Of a stretch of 64,000 nucleotides of DNA, positions 47,262-57,840 are shown piece after piece (within the stretch, counting starts at the first letter, position 1; each line of letters starts with the position of its first letter). The notes beneath the pieces are model-generated. The model was not told the origin of the DNA and did not search any database. It saw nothing but the letters and a program-made list of their open reading frames with translations. The position numbers and the translations under genes are program-made. The DNA lies in NCBI GenBank assembly GCA_963576735.1, contig OY755177.1, positions 18,724,001-18,788,000 on the forward strand, in the 5' to 3' direction. The DNA comes from Bedellia somnulentella (taxonomy: Eukaryota; Arthropoda; Insecta; Lepidoptera; Bedelliidae).

Positions 47262-47442
47262 GTTTCTTACCGCGCGTATCGTAAGAGGCTACATAAGGTA
47301 TCAAGTGGTTATGGATCCATCACAAACAACCTTTATTTTACAATCCTTTCCCCACTCAAGTTCCTTTTATGGCTGAATATTTTTTTACTCTGAACCGTCC
47401 CCCCCCCATTTATTTATAGCCCTGATATTTATAAATGTATGT
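47262..47442 (+). mobile_element. Family A element, old and deleted
   Basis: CGTATCGTAAGAGGC, AACAACCTTTATTTTAC, CTTTCCCCACTCAAGTTCC and TTTATAGCCCTGA remain in family order. A C9 run and many losses suggest age. Confidence 0.7.
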
Positions 47443-47802
47443 TGCTCATCAAATAAAAAAGATTGAAGTTATACAGTAGATTAGCATGTTCTAAAGTAAG
47501 TAGAGAGAAGTACGTCAGTCGACTGCAGACCACACATTGATAGGAAACGATACCCAACTTTGTACTACTCATTTGAATATGCTCGATGGTATCGCCGTAT
47601 TCTGGTGAATCGTGTTTTAACTAAATCTTTTGGATTTTTCGTTACATCTGAACTATATTCTATAGAATATAATTTTATTCTTATAAATTAATATGTAGTT
47701 TTTTGCAGATAATTTTACCTCATCAGTTAGTTATTAGTCTGTATACCTGCCTGAAATAATTTTATCAAAGATCAAAATCAATGCAAGACGAATGATATAA
47801 AC
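47443..47802. other. No recognised feature
   Basis: AT-rich unique sequence. Confidence 0.4.
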
Positions 47803-47917
47803 CTACATACATATGCTCACGGCTATAAATCCCTAGAAGGGGTAGCCAGAGCTAAGGAATTATAAATTCCTCAGCCACTTTTCGAAGTTGAGTGGGGAAA
47901 AGATGGTAAGAATAAAC
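47803..47917 (-). mobile_element. Family A fragment, 3' half
   Basis: CATACATATGCTCACGGC to GTGGGGAAAAGATGG, then unrelated sequence. The 5' half is missing (5' truncation). Confidence 0.85.
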
Positions 47918-48103
47918 ACGTTTTAAAAAGTCTTAAAATTAAAATTAAGAATGCGAATTTAACACACGATACGGCTGAAAATAGACCATTAGTGCTAACT
48001 CTATTTGTAACCTACAGTATGATTAAACGGTTTATAGGAAGCTTAAAACGAAACTACTTAAAGCTAGTTTTTTAAACTCGATTGAATGTCCCAAACGAGT
48101 TAA

Positions 48104-48587
48104 AGCGGCCAGTACACAATGGCGGACGATGGCCCACTGCTCGCCATCGCCACTGTGTACAGGGGGCAATGGTGCATGATGGCGGACAATTGCCGACCGT
48201 GGCGCGCAATGGCGAAGTTGTCGGTTTTTCGGGCACACTTCAAAGGAATCGTGGCGTAGCATGGCCGGTGGTGTTTCCACAATGGGCCATTGTTTAGTTC
48301 GTCACCGGCCGCTCATAGCAACTTATATTTTTTTGGAATATTTTATTGCAAAATGTATTTATAATCACTATATGACGTAAAAATATCATAAATAGCGCCA
48401 TAAATAAAATAAATTCCATACATAATAATAAATAAATAGCTGCAGCCATAATTACTTCGACGTCCATCGCAAGTGGATTGCCAGGCAGTAATGAGCAATG
48501 GGCCATTGTGTAAACACCAGTTGATCGTGGCCTACAATTGCCAATTGCGAAGCGTGGCCCATCGTCGGCCATTGTGTACTGGCCGCT
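48104..48587. mobile_element. 484-bp MITE, probable PIF/Harbinger type
   Basis: The ends are AGCGGCCAGTACACAATGGC and its reverse complement, extending imperfectly to about 30 bp. TAA at 48101-48103 and 48588-48590 is the 3-bp target duplication expected of PIF/Harbinger elements. TTAA could be read instead, which would suggest a piggyBac-like element. The subterminal region repeats GGCGGAC, GGCCCA and GGCCATTG words. No transposase. Confidence 0.75.
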
Positions 48588-48871
48588 TAACAGAATCAGA
48601 AATCAGACCACACAATAAGTGGTTAACAAACAGCTGCCTAATGAGGTGTAATTAGAATTTTATGTGTGTGTTGTATTTGTGTGTAACATACATACTGAAT
48701 ACTAATTGGATGTGAGATGTGTAATTAATAATGGGGGCGATAAAATTTTACACGTCTACTTTTTTGGGAGTCGGTAAAAAGTAATTGGTGCTTTTGTACC
48801 TTCATATTAACCTTGGGTGTATTATCTTGTGTTATGATGGTTGTAAGTGAAGCTATTGCCAATATTCAACA

Positions 48872-49064
48872 TGCATACACACATATACTCGCGGCTATAA
48901 ATCCCTAAAAGGGGTAGCCAGAGCTGATGAACAAGAAATTATTCAGCCACTTTTGGAAGTCGAGTGGGGAAAATGTGGTGAAATAAAGGTTTATTGGTGA
49001 TGGGTCTCCAACCGCGTGACGGGGAGAAATGGGGTGGTGCTATTCTAAGCCGACACTTCACAGC
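48872..49064 (-). mobile_element. Family A element with internal deletion
   Basis: CATACACACATATACTCGCGG through GTGATGGGTCTCCAACCGCG, then a jump to GAAATGGGGTGGTGC and CCGACACTTCACAGC. About 60 bp of the CATCGCCCAAAAATCC region are deleted. Confidence 0.85.
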
Positions 49065-49749
49065 AAATATTAATATTCTACCAAGGGATGAAAAAGGAAC
49101 AGTCGATGGGTGAAATACTGAACCTATTGGTGATGACCGGTATACTGAAAACTCACTGCTATTGCCTCTGAATCCTTAATCGTTTACTATGAAAATCACG
49201 GCAAGATGAGGAAGTGCTATTCGAAGCCTTATATTTAAGACAGGTTATTGATTCTTTAAAGAAGTGTTGTAAAATTACATATCCAAGATACATTATTAAT
49301 TAATAAAAATCTCAGCTCATTGTTTTTTACTCATTAAAAAACACAGCCTATTGACTCCGCTTAAAACCTCCTTATATTTCAATCCGCTGGCAAATTTAAC
49401 AACCTCTTTGTATTTTTGTAGCGTCCACTATTGGTAGTAAACAGATCTATCAATCTTTATAGGCATAACGTGGCACGGAACAAAGAGGGCATAAATAATA
49501 CTTTTATGAGGAGTATTATGGGCCCATCATTGGAGCTCGCCGATATAAATCATGGAACAATTCACAATGGCCGCGTGCTCACGTATGCCAATACCGAGGA
49601 TAAGGTATAGGCTGGATGGCGCATGTGTTGAGTTGCGATTAGCAGAAATAAAAAAGGATGGAGAGAAGCATAGAAAAAAATATTGGAGAAACTTTAAAAC
49701 ATGTACAAAATTAATCGCGTCCTATAAAATGAGTTTATTTTGAAAATTT
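49065..49749. other. No recognised feature
   Basis: A 63-codon frame starting ATGGAACAATTC (49552-49743) has no recognisable domain. It lies just before the CCAAT-box repeat. Confidence 0.4.
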
Positions 49750-49836
49750 CCGACCAATCACAGCGCAGCTCTTTTGAATTTATAAAGAATTTTTCTGATT
49801 GGCCGGTTTGAAAAAAATCCGACCAATCACAGCGCA
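49750..49836. repeat. Duplicated CCAAT-box motif
   Basis: CCGACCAATCACAGCGCA occurs at 49750-49767 and 49819-49836, 69 bp apart, with an inverted ATTGGCCGG between them at 49798. Three CCAAT/ATTGG boxes within 90 bp resemble a promoter module, though duplication of a mobile piece would explain it equally. Confidence 0.6.
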
Positions 49837-50281
49837 TCTCTGATCGACTAAAGTTTGCGCGCGCTTATGACACTCAAGCAAAGTCTATGGGCCAAAATCG
49901 AAACTTTGAAATTCTGTAACAATTAACTTAATCCAGTTACATCAGATGTCCGAATTTTGTGCACACCACGGCCGCGAACTGTACAAAACGATACCTGAAC
50001 CAAATTTCTAGCTTAACTCATCGCGTCAAAGGCTTCCGGGCAAGAAAGAGGCTTACAGAAATAATATTTGAATAAAGAAGATTTGGTATCACAAACTTAG
50101 TATCCTCCAGACACCGTAGTCAGTACAAAATCGGTTCGGCAAAATGGTCCAATAATCCCCCCGCTCTCACTGCACTTCACGCCCCGCAATGTTGCAAGCT
50201 TTAACCCATCGCCAGTCTGCAAATGTATATTTTCTACCAACCCCCTATTAATTTCTACCAAACTCCTAATAATTATTTAAT
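49837..50281. other. No recognised feature
   Basis: Apparently unique. A GC-rich 49850-49870 stretch (GTTTGCGCGCGC) follows the CCAAT boxes. Confidence 0.4.
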
Positions 50282-50500
50282 ATGTTCTTTTTCTATATTT
50301 GAGAAAAAACATGAAATATTTAATGCTTTTAAATGATAAGATAATAAAAAACATAATATTAAAATAAAACAACAGCTTTAATAGTTTTTAACTTATTAGT
50401 AAAATTAAATTTTCTGAAATATCAAAATGTTCTTTTTTTATGTTTGAACATAATCGTGAATTATTTAATGCTTCTAAATAATAAGATGGATAATAAAAAA
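50282..50500. repeat. Direct duplication of about 75 bp
   Basis: ATGTTCTTTTTCTATATTTGA...ATTTAATGCTTTTAAATGATAAG at 50282-50345 recurs, diverged, at 50426-50490. The second copy forms the end of the transposase-like frame on the minus strand. Confidence 0.6.
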
Positions 50501-50666
50501 ACACGGATGTTGTCAGGTTCATGGCATTCGTAGTTGAATTACAGCTAAGAACTCCAATATCTTCAAGAGCTATGCAATTGCCTTGATCCGAAGCTTTTAT
50601 CTCTAAATTGCACAATACTCTGCGGTATGTACCCTTAAATTGTTTTGCATTTGGGTTGTCGTTCAA
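50388..50666 (-). pseudogene. P-element/THAP9-type transposase, C-terminal fragment
   Basis: Read on the minus strand, this 92-codon frame begins NDNPNAKQFKGTYRRVL and continues ASDQGNCIALEDIGVLS. NDNP..xQF...(Y/F)RR(L/V)L followed by a GNC block is the conserved C-terminal stretch of P-superfamily (P element/THAP9) transposases, which cut and paste DNA using an RNase H-fold catalytic core. That core is not present. A TGA precedes the TTG start and there is no functional start. The N-terminal THAP piece lies 430 bp upstream on the same strand, with a Helitron between. Confidence 0.65.
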
Positions 50667-50770
50667 TCAACCATGCATAGCGTATATAAAAACAGTAATA
50701 ACTTTTAGATACAAAATATTATAAAAACTATTAATATTTAGACACATACATAATATTTAAATACAATTAA

Positions 50771-50959
50771 CTAGCTCTTCATCCGCGTCTTCTTTCACGT
50801 AGGTACACATATATCACTGCTTACCCTTTTTCGAATTTATCGTATTTCGATGTATAATTTATATACCTTCAAAGTTTCATCCAAATTCCTTTAGTAGATT
50901 TTGTCTGAAAGCGTAACAATCACACACAACATCACACAAACTTTAATATTATAGTAAGA
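50771..50959 (-). mobile_element. Miniature Helitron (189 bp)
   Basis: On the minus strand it begins TCTTACTATAATATTAAAG after A and ends GACGCGGATGAAGAG, then CTAG before T. It also contains GTAGGTGAAA-like and CTTTCAGACAAAATC words common to other Helitrons. It is inserted in the middle of the P-element relic. Confidence 0.75.
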
Positions 50960-51098
50960 TATATATTTATATGTATAATATTACGTATATACAGATAGGT
51001 ATATATTTCAAATATAGTACAAATATACCTTCGTGGGTATGGCATCTTTTACAAGTCTTCTGATTCCAGATTTAGTTAAATCAAAATATTTTTCTTTA

Positions 51099-51323
51099 AA
51101 AATGCTCGGAGCAAATGCGTGAGCTTGAGGTGCGTTTCCAATACTCATCAATTTTAGCTTTTTGTATAATTCTTACCCACGGAGCTCGCCTGCTTTCGTC
51201 TGCAGGAAATCTAAAATACCCAAAAGTACTTATTTTTCACCATTTAGAATTTCTACCTAAACATAATATTCTTATGTTGAAAATGGTAGAAAATACAAAG
51301 TTCTACGCTTGCAACACTGACAT
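51099..51323 (-). pseudogene. THAP-domain remnant of a P-type transposase
   Basis: The minus-strand frame 51236-51099 reads KISTFGYFRFPADES, RRAPWVRIIQKAKIDEYW and KRTSSSRICSEHF before TAA. F.FP.D...R..WV..I then the ICSEHF end is the hallmark of the zinc-binding THAP DNA-binding domain: the FP box, the conserved W, and the C-x2-H pair in CSEH. The upstream part to an ATG at 51323 is in frame but has two stops (51303 and 51237). The paired cysteines expected at the N-terminus appear only in another frame, so at least one shift is likely. Together with the fragment at 50388 this is the two ends of one dead transposase gene. Confidence 0.7.
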
Positions 51324-51778
51324 GGCGGCGTAAAAAAATACGTAATTTAAACAAAATTAAACTGCTTTCAATCATCGAAAGTAAGTGGAAAATAACAATA
51401 GTAACCGGTGAAATGTGATTCCCAGTCCTTTAGCTTTGATATTTACTCTATTTCGACAAGATGGAAGTACGTAAGTCGTCATTATGAATTTTTTTGTGCA
51501 GCTGTTTTGGCTTGTCACTTTCAAAGCTTCTAACCGACTGAGTGCGGGTGCGTTGCGTTGGTATGCAAGAGAAACCAATGAAATGGGACTATCGATGCGG
51601 CCGTGAGCGGATTCTGGGTACTCTTTATTCTATGTTTGGTATGTTGTAACGAGTCGACGCGACCAAACAAGAGGCGTTTTATAAAACGTCGTGTGCCTAG
51701 GTGTGTTAATCCCTATACTATTATCACACTTTTTTTTTAAATAATTGGGTTTGTGGTATTTCATTTGTTTTCTTACGA
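51324..51778. other. No recognised feature
   Basis: Sequence beyond the THAP remnant. It may include the 5' end of the dead P-type element, but I could not find its terminal inverted repeat. Confidence 0.4.
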
Positions 51779-51931
51779 TCCCCCTATCACGTGAGTACAC
51801 TGTCTAAGCAAAACGTGGGTACCTTCTCTGGAAACTAGATGGCGCTTGCCATGTGAGTTCAGGAGTATTGGTACCTCTGCCAACCCCTTCGGGGATAAAC
51901 GGCGTGAACGTTTATGTTATGTTATGTTATG
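51779..51931 (+). mobile_element. Family B SINE, 5'-truncated with 9-bp target duplication
   Basis: From CCCCCTATCACGTGAGTACAC to a GTTATGTTATGTTATG tail, with the AGATGGCGCTTGCCATGTG hairpin. TTCTTACGA at 51770-51778 and 51932-51940 is the target duplication. It is nearly identical to the nested copy at 11519. Confidence 0.9.
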
Positions 51932-51977
51932 TTCTTACGAAGTTGAATTATTATGAAAAAGATGCTAGTGATAGAAT

Positions 51978-52190
51978 TATATAGATAGATAGATAGATAA
52001 CTCGTTTATTTATGTTAACATAACACCACATACAATATGAGAAACAATACATAAAGTGAAAAAAAAAACAATATTTTTAAACTTAAAATTAGTGCTATGG
52101 TAACACAAACTAGGTCCTAACTCAGTGCTTGATATTGCCAAGTGGCAAAACACTGGTTTTCAGTTTGGTTATATCCTTATATCTTTTCAT
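51978..52190 (-). mobile_element. Interspersed repeat E, probable LINE 3' end
   Basis: (ATAG)n at 51979-51999, then ATAACTCGTTTATTTATG (an AATAAACGAG signal in element sense), then the shared CTAACTCAGTG...AAAACACTGGTTTTCAGTT block also found at 2850-2920. Confidence 0.5.
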
Positions 52191-52904
52191 TAAATCATAA
52201 GATTCATAACTAAATAATTAATTGTCATTTTTTAAATGCTAAATGATCTACCCCGTATTTGCACCGGTAGAAGGCTTTTAAATCAGATGAATACTTTATA
52301 GTATTAATACTTTTTTAAATAAGGTATTTATTTATTCTCAAATAAATGTACTCGTAAAAGTAGTTTTTTTAAAGTTTAATGAAATTTAATCATGCTTTTC
52401 AATCTATTTCTACTCCTTCGTGAATCGAGCGTAGCAAAGCCCCATTTACCCCCAACTTTTGTATTTACTTGTGACATAGCTCCCACTAAACGGCTGGACT
52501 GATTTCTAACAAACTCCACCGAACAAATTCAAGGGAATACGTAGGTTAAAATACAAATATTACAAAAAACCCTACTTCGACTCCACAATTTCCTTCCTCA
52601 TCGTCACGTAAGAAGCAACTATAGTTGAAGAACGCAATTTCAATGTCGGTGGTCTAATGTCTACTTTTAATTCCGTCGAAGCCTCACACCAAGTGATACG
52701 AATACATTGACATTCATTAGTATTCTCTTTGCGACACCTCTATGTGTGTTGGCTAGAAATGACTATACTATTACCCACTGTTATGAAGATCATATTAAAT
52801 ACAATTTCACGACTTCAGTCTATCAAGCTTTGCCATCGAGTTATAAATAACTCGATAACTGTTTAATAAATAACTGTTTTTAACTGTTTAATTTACACTA
52901 ATCC
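52191..52904. other. No recognised feature
   Basis: Apparently unique. Some words at 52425-52540 (GAATCGAGCGTAGCAAAGCC, AAACGGCTGGACTGATTTC) recall Helitron-type sequence, but no ends are seen. Confidence 0.35.
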
Positions 52905-53151
52905 TGTGTAGTGCCGGCTTAGAATGTCGCTACCCCTTTCTACCCACGGTTGTCGTAAGAGGCGACTAAGGGTATTGGGGCTTTTTATCGGATTTTTGGG
53001 CGATGCGGTTGGAGATCCATCACCAAAAACCTTTATTTTTACCATCTTTTCCCCACTTAACTTCCAACAGTGGCTAAGGAATTTATAATTCCGTAGCTCT
53101 GGTTACCCCTTCTAGGGAAATATAGCCGTGAGTATATGTATGTATGTATGT
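52905..53151 (+). mobile_element. Family A element, subfamily A1b
   Basis: Full length, TGTGTAGTGCCGGC to a (TATG)n tail. It differs from its closest relatives at a few positions (CCCACGGTTG, CTTATCGG). Confidence 0.92.
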
Positions 53152-53225
53152 TTTTAACTGGGTTTGAGAAAACATCCTGATTCTTGATAAATATACACAC
53201 ATACTGACAAATATTTAGACATTTA

Positions 53226-53422
53226 GCCTTGTAGTACCGGCTTAGAATGCCACTACCCCTTTTTACCCACGGGTGTTTTAAGAGGCGACTAGTGTTTTTT
53301 TTTAAGTTTTGTTAATTTTTTGTGCGATGGGATTGGAGACCCATCACCAACGATACTTTATTTCTAGCTCTGAAGCTCTGGCTACCCCTTTTTAGGATTA
53401 ATGGCCGTGAGTATTATGCATG
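53226..53422 (+). mobile_element. Family A element, A1a, internal deletion
   Basis: GCCTTGTAGTACCGGC to TTAATGGCCGTGAGTATTATG. About 50 bp covering TACCATCTTGTCCCC and the following region are absent. Confidence 0.85.
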
Positions 53423-53714
53423 TAAAATATTGTCACTTTCACACATCCTTTATTTTTATTATTATTTTCAGAAATATAGACGAGCCGACTTATTGCAAAC
53501 AAACAAAGACATTTCAATGTAAATGTTAGGATACATACGAAGACTAAGTTGAAATTAACATCAATAAACAATCCTTCAAGTTAAGTAGCAATTATCTATG
53601 CTGTAGGTTTTCGAATTTACGACCAAATAAAATAGCAAGGATTCTGAATGCATAAGGCAATCGATTAAATTCTGTGAGCGTTTTTATGCTTAATGTTATT
53701 AGACGTACTACTAG

Positions 53715-53938
53715 TACACATACTCACGGCCATAAATTCCAAAAAGGGGCAGCCAGAGAGCTAGAAACTCCTCAGTCACATTTGGAAGTTTATAAGGGGC
53801 AAGGTGGTAGAAATAAAGAATTACTTGTAATGGGTCTCAAACCATATCGCCCAAAAACTACTTAAATAAAGCCCCATGCCGTTAGTTGTCTCTTGCGACA
53901 CCCATAGGTAGAAATAGGTTGACATTCTAAGCCAACAT
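53715..53938 (-). mobile_element. Family A element, subfamily A1a
   Basis: CACATACTCACGGCCATAAA to GACATTCTAAGCCAACAT. Small deletions at several places and no tail repeat. Confidence 0.83.
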
Positions 53939-54248
53939 ATTTTACAACACAGCTATATTTTGTTATTAAAGGCTAGTTGCATTACCCATTTGTATGGCAA
54001 TTCTTACTCTTTGGCCAAAATATGTGCCAGCTCTAGGATCCCCGCCAGGCAAGCACTACTAAGCAAGCAAATATTTCCTTAAAAACTTATTCGCACCTGA
54101 ACCATAATCTGTGCCTGAACTCCATGGAACGAGGGTCTCTCGGTGATAGGTAAATAATTAGCAAAAGAGAGAATAATATGTTATACTAAAGCATATCTTC
54201 CATTATTTTGAAATATCCTAATAGGCATTAGTAATAATAATAATTTTC
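53939..54248. other. No recognised feature
   Basis: AT-rich unique sequence. Confidence 0.4.
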
Positions 54249-54507
54249 TGTGTAGTGTTGGCTTAGAGTAGCACTACCCCATTTCTTCCGGTGGGTGTAC
54301 GTAAGAGGCGACTAACGGTATTGGAGCCTTTTTAAGGGATTTTTGGGCGATGCCGTTGGAGACCCATCACCAACAACCTTAATTTTACCACCTTTTCACC
54401 GTTTCCCCACGCAACTTCCAAAAGTGGCTAAGGAAATCTAATTCCTTAGCTCTGGCAACCCCTTCTAGGGATTTATAGCCGTGAGTATATGTATGTATGT
54501 ATATATG
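54249..54507 (+). mobile_element. Family A element, subfamily A2
   Basis: Full length, CTGTGTAGTGTTGGC to TATAGCCGTGAGTATATG and a (TATG)n tail. It contains a short extra TTTTCACCG duplication near ACCACC. Confidence 0.92.
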
Positions 54508-54571
54508 TACTTATTTATTGTCCGCAACATATATTTCAGAGTACCTATTACATGTGGAGATCAACTCAAAC

Positions 54572-54796
54572 TCAAACGTTTACGCCATATACCCCGAAAG
54601 GATTGGCAGAGGTACTAATACTTCTGAACATTAAATGTTATTGTCACCTGGTGTTCAAAGTACCTACGTTTTGCTTGGCCAGTGTACTCACGTGATAGGG
54701 GGCAGGTCTCGCGCCGCTTTGTACGAATACACTGTCACTTGGCAAAGTACAACTTAGCCATTTGGGTCTCTTCACGAGGTTTCCCCACACCATTTG
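54572..54796 (-). mobile_element. Family B SINE, 5'-truncated
   Basis: CAAACGTTTACGCCATATACC through GTCACCTGGTGTTCAAAG and CACGTGATAGGGGGCAGG to a CCCCACACCATTTG end. The tail is degraded and the tRNA-like head is missing. Confidence 0.85.
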
Positions 54797-56562
54797 TATA
54801 TGTAGAATTCTCAAAATTGATATTGTGATTTCGAAAAGATACATATTATAAATCCCTGCTTCCAGGGGGACATTTATTGATTTATTTGCTGTTTAATATC
54901 ATTATTTAGAATAAGCCATATTGTCTCAAAACTGTTGACTGATTCTTTAAACATTATGTGTAAATAATTCAGTAGCTCTCAGAAAAAGACCAAAGCCATT
55001 TTTCATGTCCCTTATCCTTATTATCAAGGCTGGTCCATCCTATTATTATTCCTTCTGATAAATTTTGCTTATTTAAATAACAAAACGACGATTGTCAGTA
55101 CAGCTAGTTGTCATATTTAGTGAGGTTGGAATCTGATTGAAACATCGTATTACTCACACGATGTAGCATATTTTTGTAAGAAATTTCATAAAAATGTGTT
55201 TCCGTAAAAACTAATAAGTTTGTAAATAAATTGAATACTGTAAATGAATGAATTCAATAGATATAAAACATTAATTTCGGAATACAAGAATTTTAAATCC
55301 CACCAGTACGGCTATGTTATGAAATCCATAAATCATGTTAATGTCAATATTTTATTGTTTATAATCAAAAACCAAACATATCAGAATTACAACCATTCGA
55401 CACTTTTCCGCGATTTCAAATTTAAATTGCGACACGCCATATATTAGTACGGAAAATCACGCTAGTTTTGAAAAGTATTTAACAAAACTTCATGAAATTT
55501 TGTGAAGTGCGTAACTAAAACAATTACAAACATAAATCTACTGTACTAAAATTTCAACTCTATTGGCTAAACGATAAAGTCAAAAATCGATTAGTTTAGT
55601 AACCCTCCATCGCTCGAATGTCAAACAATCTTGCTTGGAACTATAAACAGTTGTAAATTAACGATTAAAGGCGCGATAAAATAAATTAATGCCGGGTGTT
55701 GAAATTGACATATTTATGTTTTGTGATAAAACGTTTTGGAGTGCTCGCTTCGGAGCCTTGCGCGGACCTTTTTTGTTGGGAGATACTTTTTACTGACGCG
55801 CGCAATGGCTGGTTTCTAGGTTTAAAAATATATTTTTTTATATGCTTGTGTCAAAAAATGTTAACACACATTTAAAAAGTATTGTCGACAAATTAAAATG
55901 ACTGAATTTTGTAAAGTAACTGATGATGATCCATCCGACCGATTTAGGTTATGGCGACCACTTAAAAAACTCCTAATCGGCTCTTCTTCCGATAACTATA
56001 GCAACTTTGACGGACTTCTTCGTGAAATAAGTCCAAAATACTCGTATGAGAATAAACATTCTTCATTACCGCTTATATCCCTTAATTTCTTTTCTTGTTA
56101 AAAAAGAAATAAAGAAATTTTATAAAAAAAGTATCACATATACAAGTATATAGAAATAAAGGTATTATATTATCTGTGTTTCTTATTAAGCGATGTGTTC
56201 GTTTGTTAATCTAAAAATCTATCATATATCCTCAGATATCAATAAAATAAATTGCAATTGACCGTAACGTAAAGAAAAAAACCAACTAGTGTAGAAACAC
56301 ACAGAATACAGTAAACACGGGTAGTCCATAAAATAGTAGTTAAATCTTGTATTAGATATATTATTTATCTGAGGAGCTTGTTAATGTCGCTTATCGGACG
56401 ATCAAACAGAAACTTGAAATAAGTGCCTTTTAGTCTATCAACTTATGAGACATCCTTAAATTTTGTTGAGTATCAAGTTTCCTCGCCTTAGGGCTCGGCT
56501 CACAAAATATTACTACAAAAAGTCAGTTTCATTTTGTTTTTATTTTAGATTTATAAAAGTTA
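54797..56562. other. Unique sequence
   Basis: No gene recognised. A 67-codon frame at 55898-56101 (MTEFCKVTDDDPSDRFRLWR) has ordinary-looking composition but no known domain. 55735-55815 is GC-richer. Confidence 0.4.
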
Positions 56563-56808
56563 CTGTGTAGTGTCGGTTTAGAATAACATTGGTCCATTTC
56601 TTTTCGTGGGGGTCATGTGAAGTGATTTATGTTTTTTGAGATTTTTACGTTATTTTTTGGGAGACGTAGCTCATGACCTATCACCAATAATCCTTTTTTG
56701 CACAATATTTTCCTTCAAAAATTCTTCAATAGCGGGTGTTGAATTTTCAGTTCTAAAGTACTCTGCTACCTTGTTTATGGATTTGTAGCCGTGATTGTAT
56801 GTATGTTT
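56563..56808 (+). mobile_element. Family A element, old copy
   Basis: CTGTGTAGTGTCGGTTTAG, CCATTTCTTTTCGTGGG, ACCTATCACCAATAATCC, then TTGTAGCCGTGATTGTATG with a short tail. Heavily diverged in between. Confidence 0.78.
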
Positions 56809-57650
56809 TGCATGTAAATTGGATGAAAACCGAGATGCTGATTTAACCACGTATGTCCACGCCAAAGGGATCGAGTCTACCCTGAATAAGGTACATATAA
56901 TGTATTAATAATGAAAACTAAAGATATATTAATAGCATTAGTTTATTTAAGGTGCAAAAAGCTGTGAATAAATGTTTATACTATGCACAAATAAATTTAT
57001 GTTTAATTCCTAAAACGTATAAGACATGTCTTCAAAACAATATTCATTTCTTCCCACCATAACTCATAAATCTCTTAGGAATGTTATAAATAAATCATTT
57101 GTCAATGTGCGTTGTTTCCAGTCGGTTACACTCTACTAACGTATGATAAGTTGCTAACGTTTTCAGACTAAAACAGGCCATTTACGTAAACCTACATAAC
57201 GGCATAATTTAAGGTTAATGCCGGTAATAAAACACAAAATAACCGAAAACAAAAGGAGGGAGCGTTATTTATGGTCATTTTTAAAAGTTCACGCGCCAAG
57301 TTTCATATTCAAATTGACGCAAGGGCGCCATATATCACAGAAACGACGTGTCTATAACCATAAACAAGTTTTGAGCAGGCGATAAAGGCGGGTGTACACG
57401 ACTGCTGCGTAAGGCCGCGTACACACGGAATAATTTTCACATACAATCTAAACGTGGAACCTACTTTGAGACTGTCGGGGACATATTCATAGTCGTTGTG
57501 GCGTGGTTGTTAGTATTCGGTTGAGAACAATAGAGGAATACCAATTTTGTCATAAGGTTTTTATCTGTGTTTATAGTTTAGGAAAGTACTATTCCATTTC
57601 TTGAAGTCTCTCAAATCAGTAGAAAATACATCACGAACGATAATTTATTT
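56809..57650. other. No recognised feature
   Basis: Apparently unique. 57380-57440 contains GGGTGTACACGACTGC and GGCCGCGTACACACGG, which may be the edge of a MITE, but no matching end is seen. Confidence 0.35.
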
Positions 57651-57840
57651 GGTCTTTTTCTTCCTCAACTTTCAACGGTGGGAGAGGAGTTGATATCTTC
57701 GAAGTATGAAGAATAAAAGAGCTTGTATGAAAAGATTGATAGATGTAAACGAAACTAGAGAAGTTTTCCGGGATGGTAAAAAATAACGATCGATAGTCTA
57801 TACATGGAATAGACCCCAATGGGAACAATGTATGTATGTC
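57651..57840 (+). mobile_element. LINE 3' end remnant (family G)
   Basis: A short frame with SMKNKRACMKRLIDVNETRE resembles 12630-12705. It is followed by GATCGATAGTCTATAC, CCCCAATGGGAACA and a TGTATGTATG tail. It shows the 3' end structure of family G: ORF tail, short UTR, then (TATG)n. Confidence 0.55.

Noticed and set aside
48082..48655. Frames of 60-92 codons at the GC-rich MITE
   Set aside because: They lie within or across the terminal inverted repeats of the 484-bp element and differ on each strand. No transposase motifs.
25800..55985. ATAACTATAG(C/T)AA(C/T)TTTG shared by 25803 and 55998 as a common repeat
   Set aside because: Only about 18 bases match and the flanks differ. Chance is sufficient.
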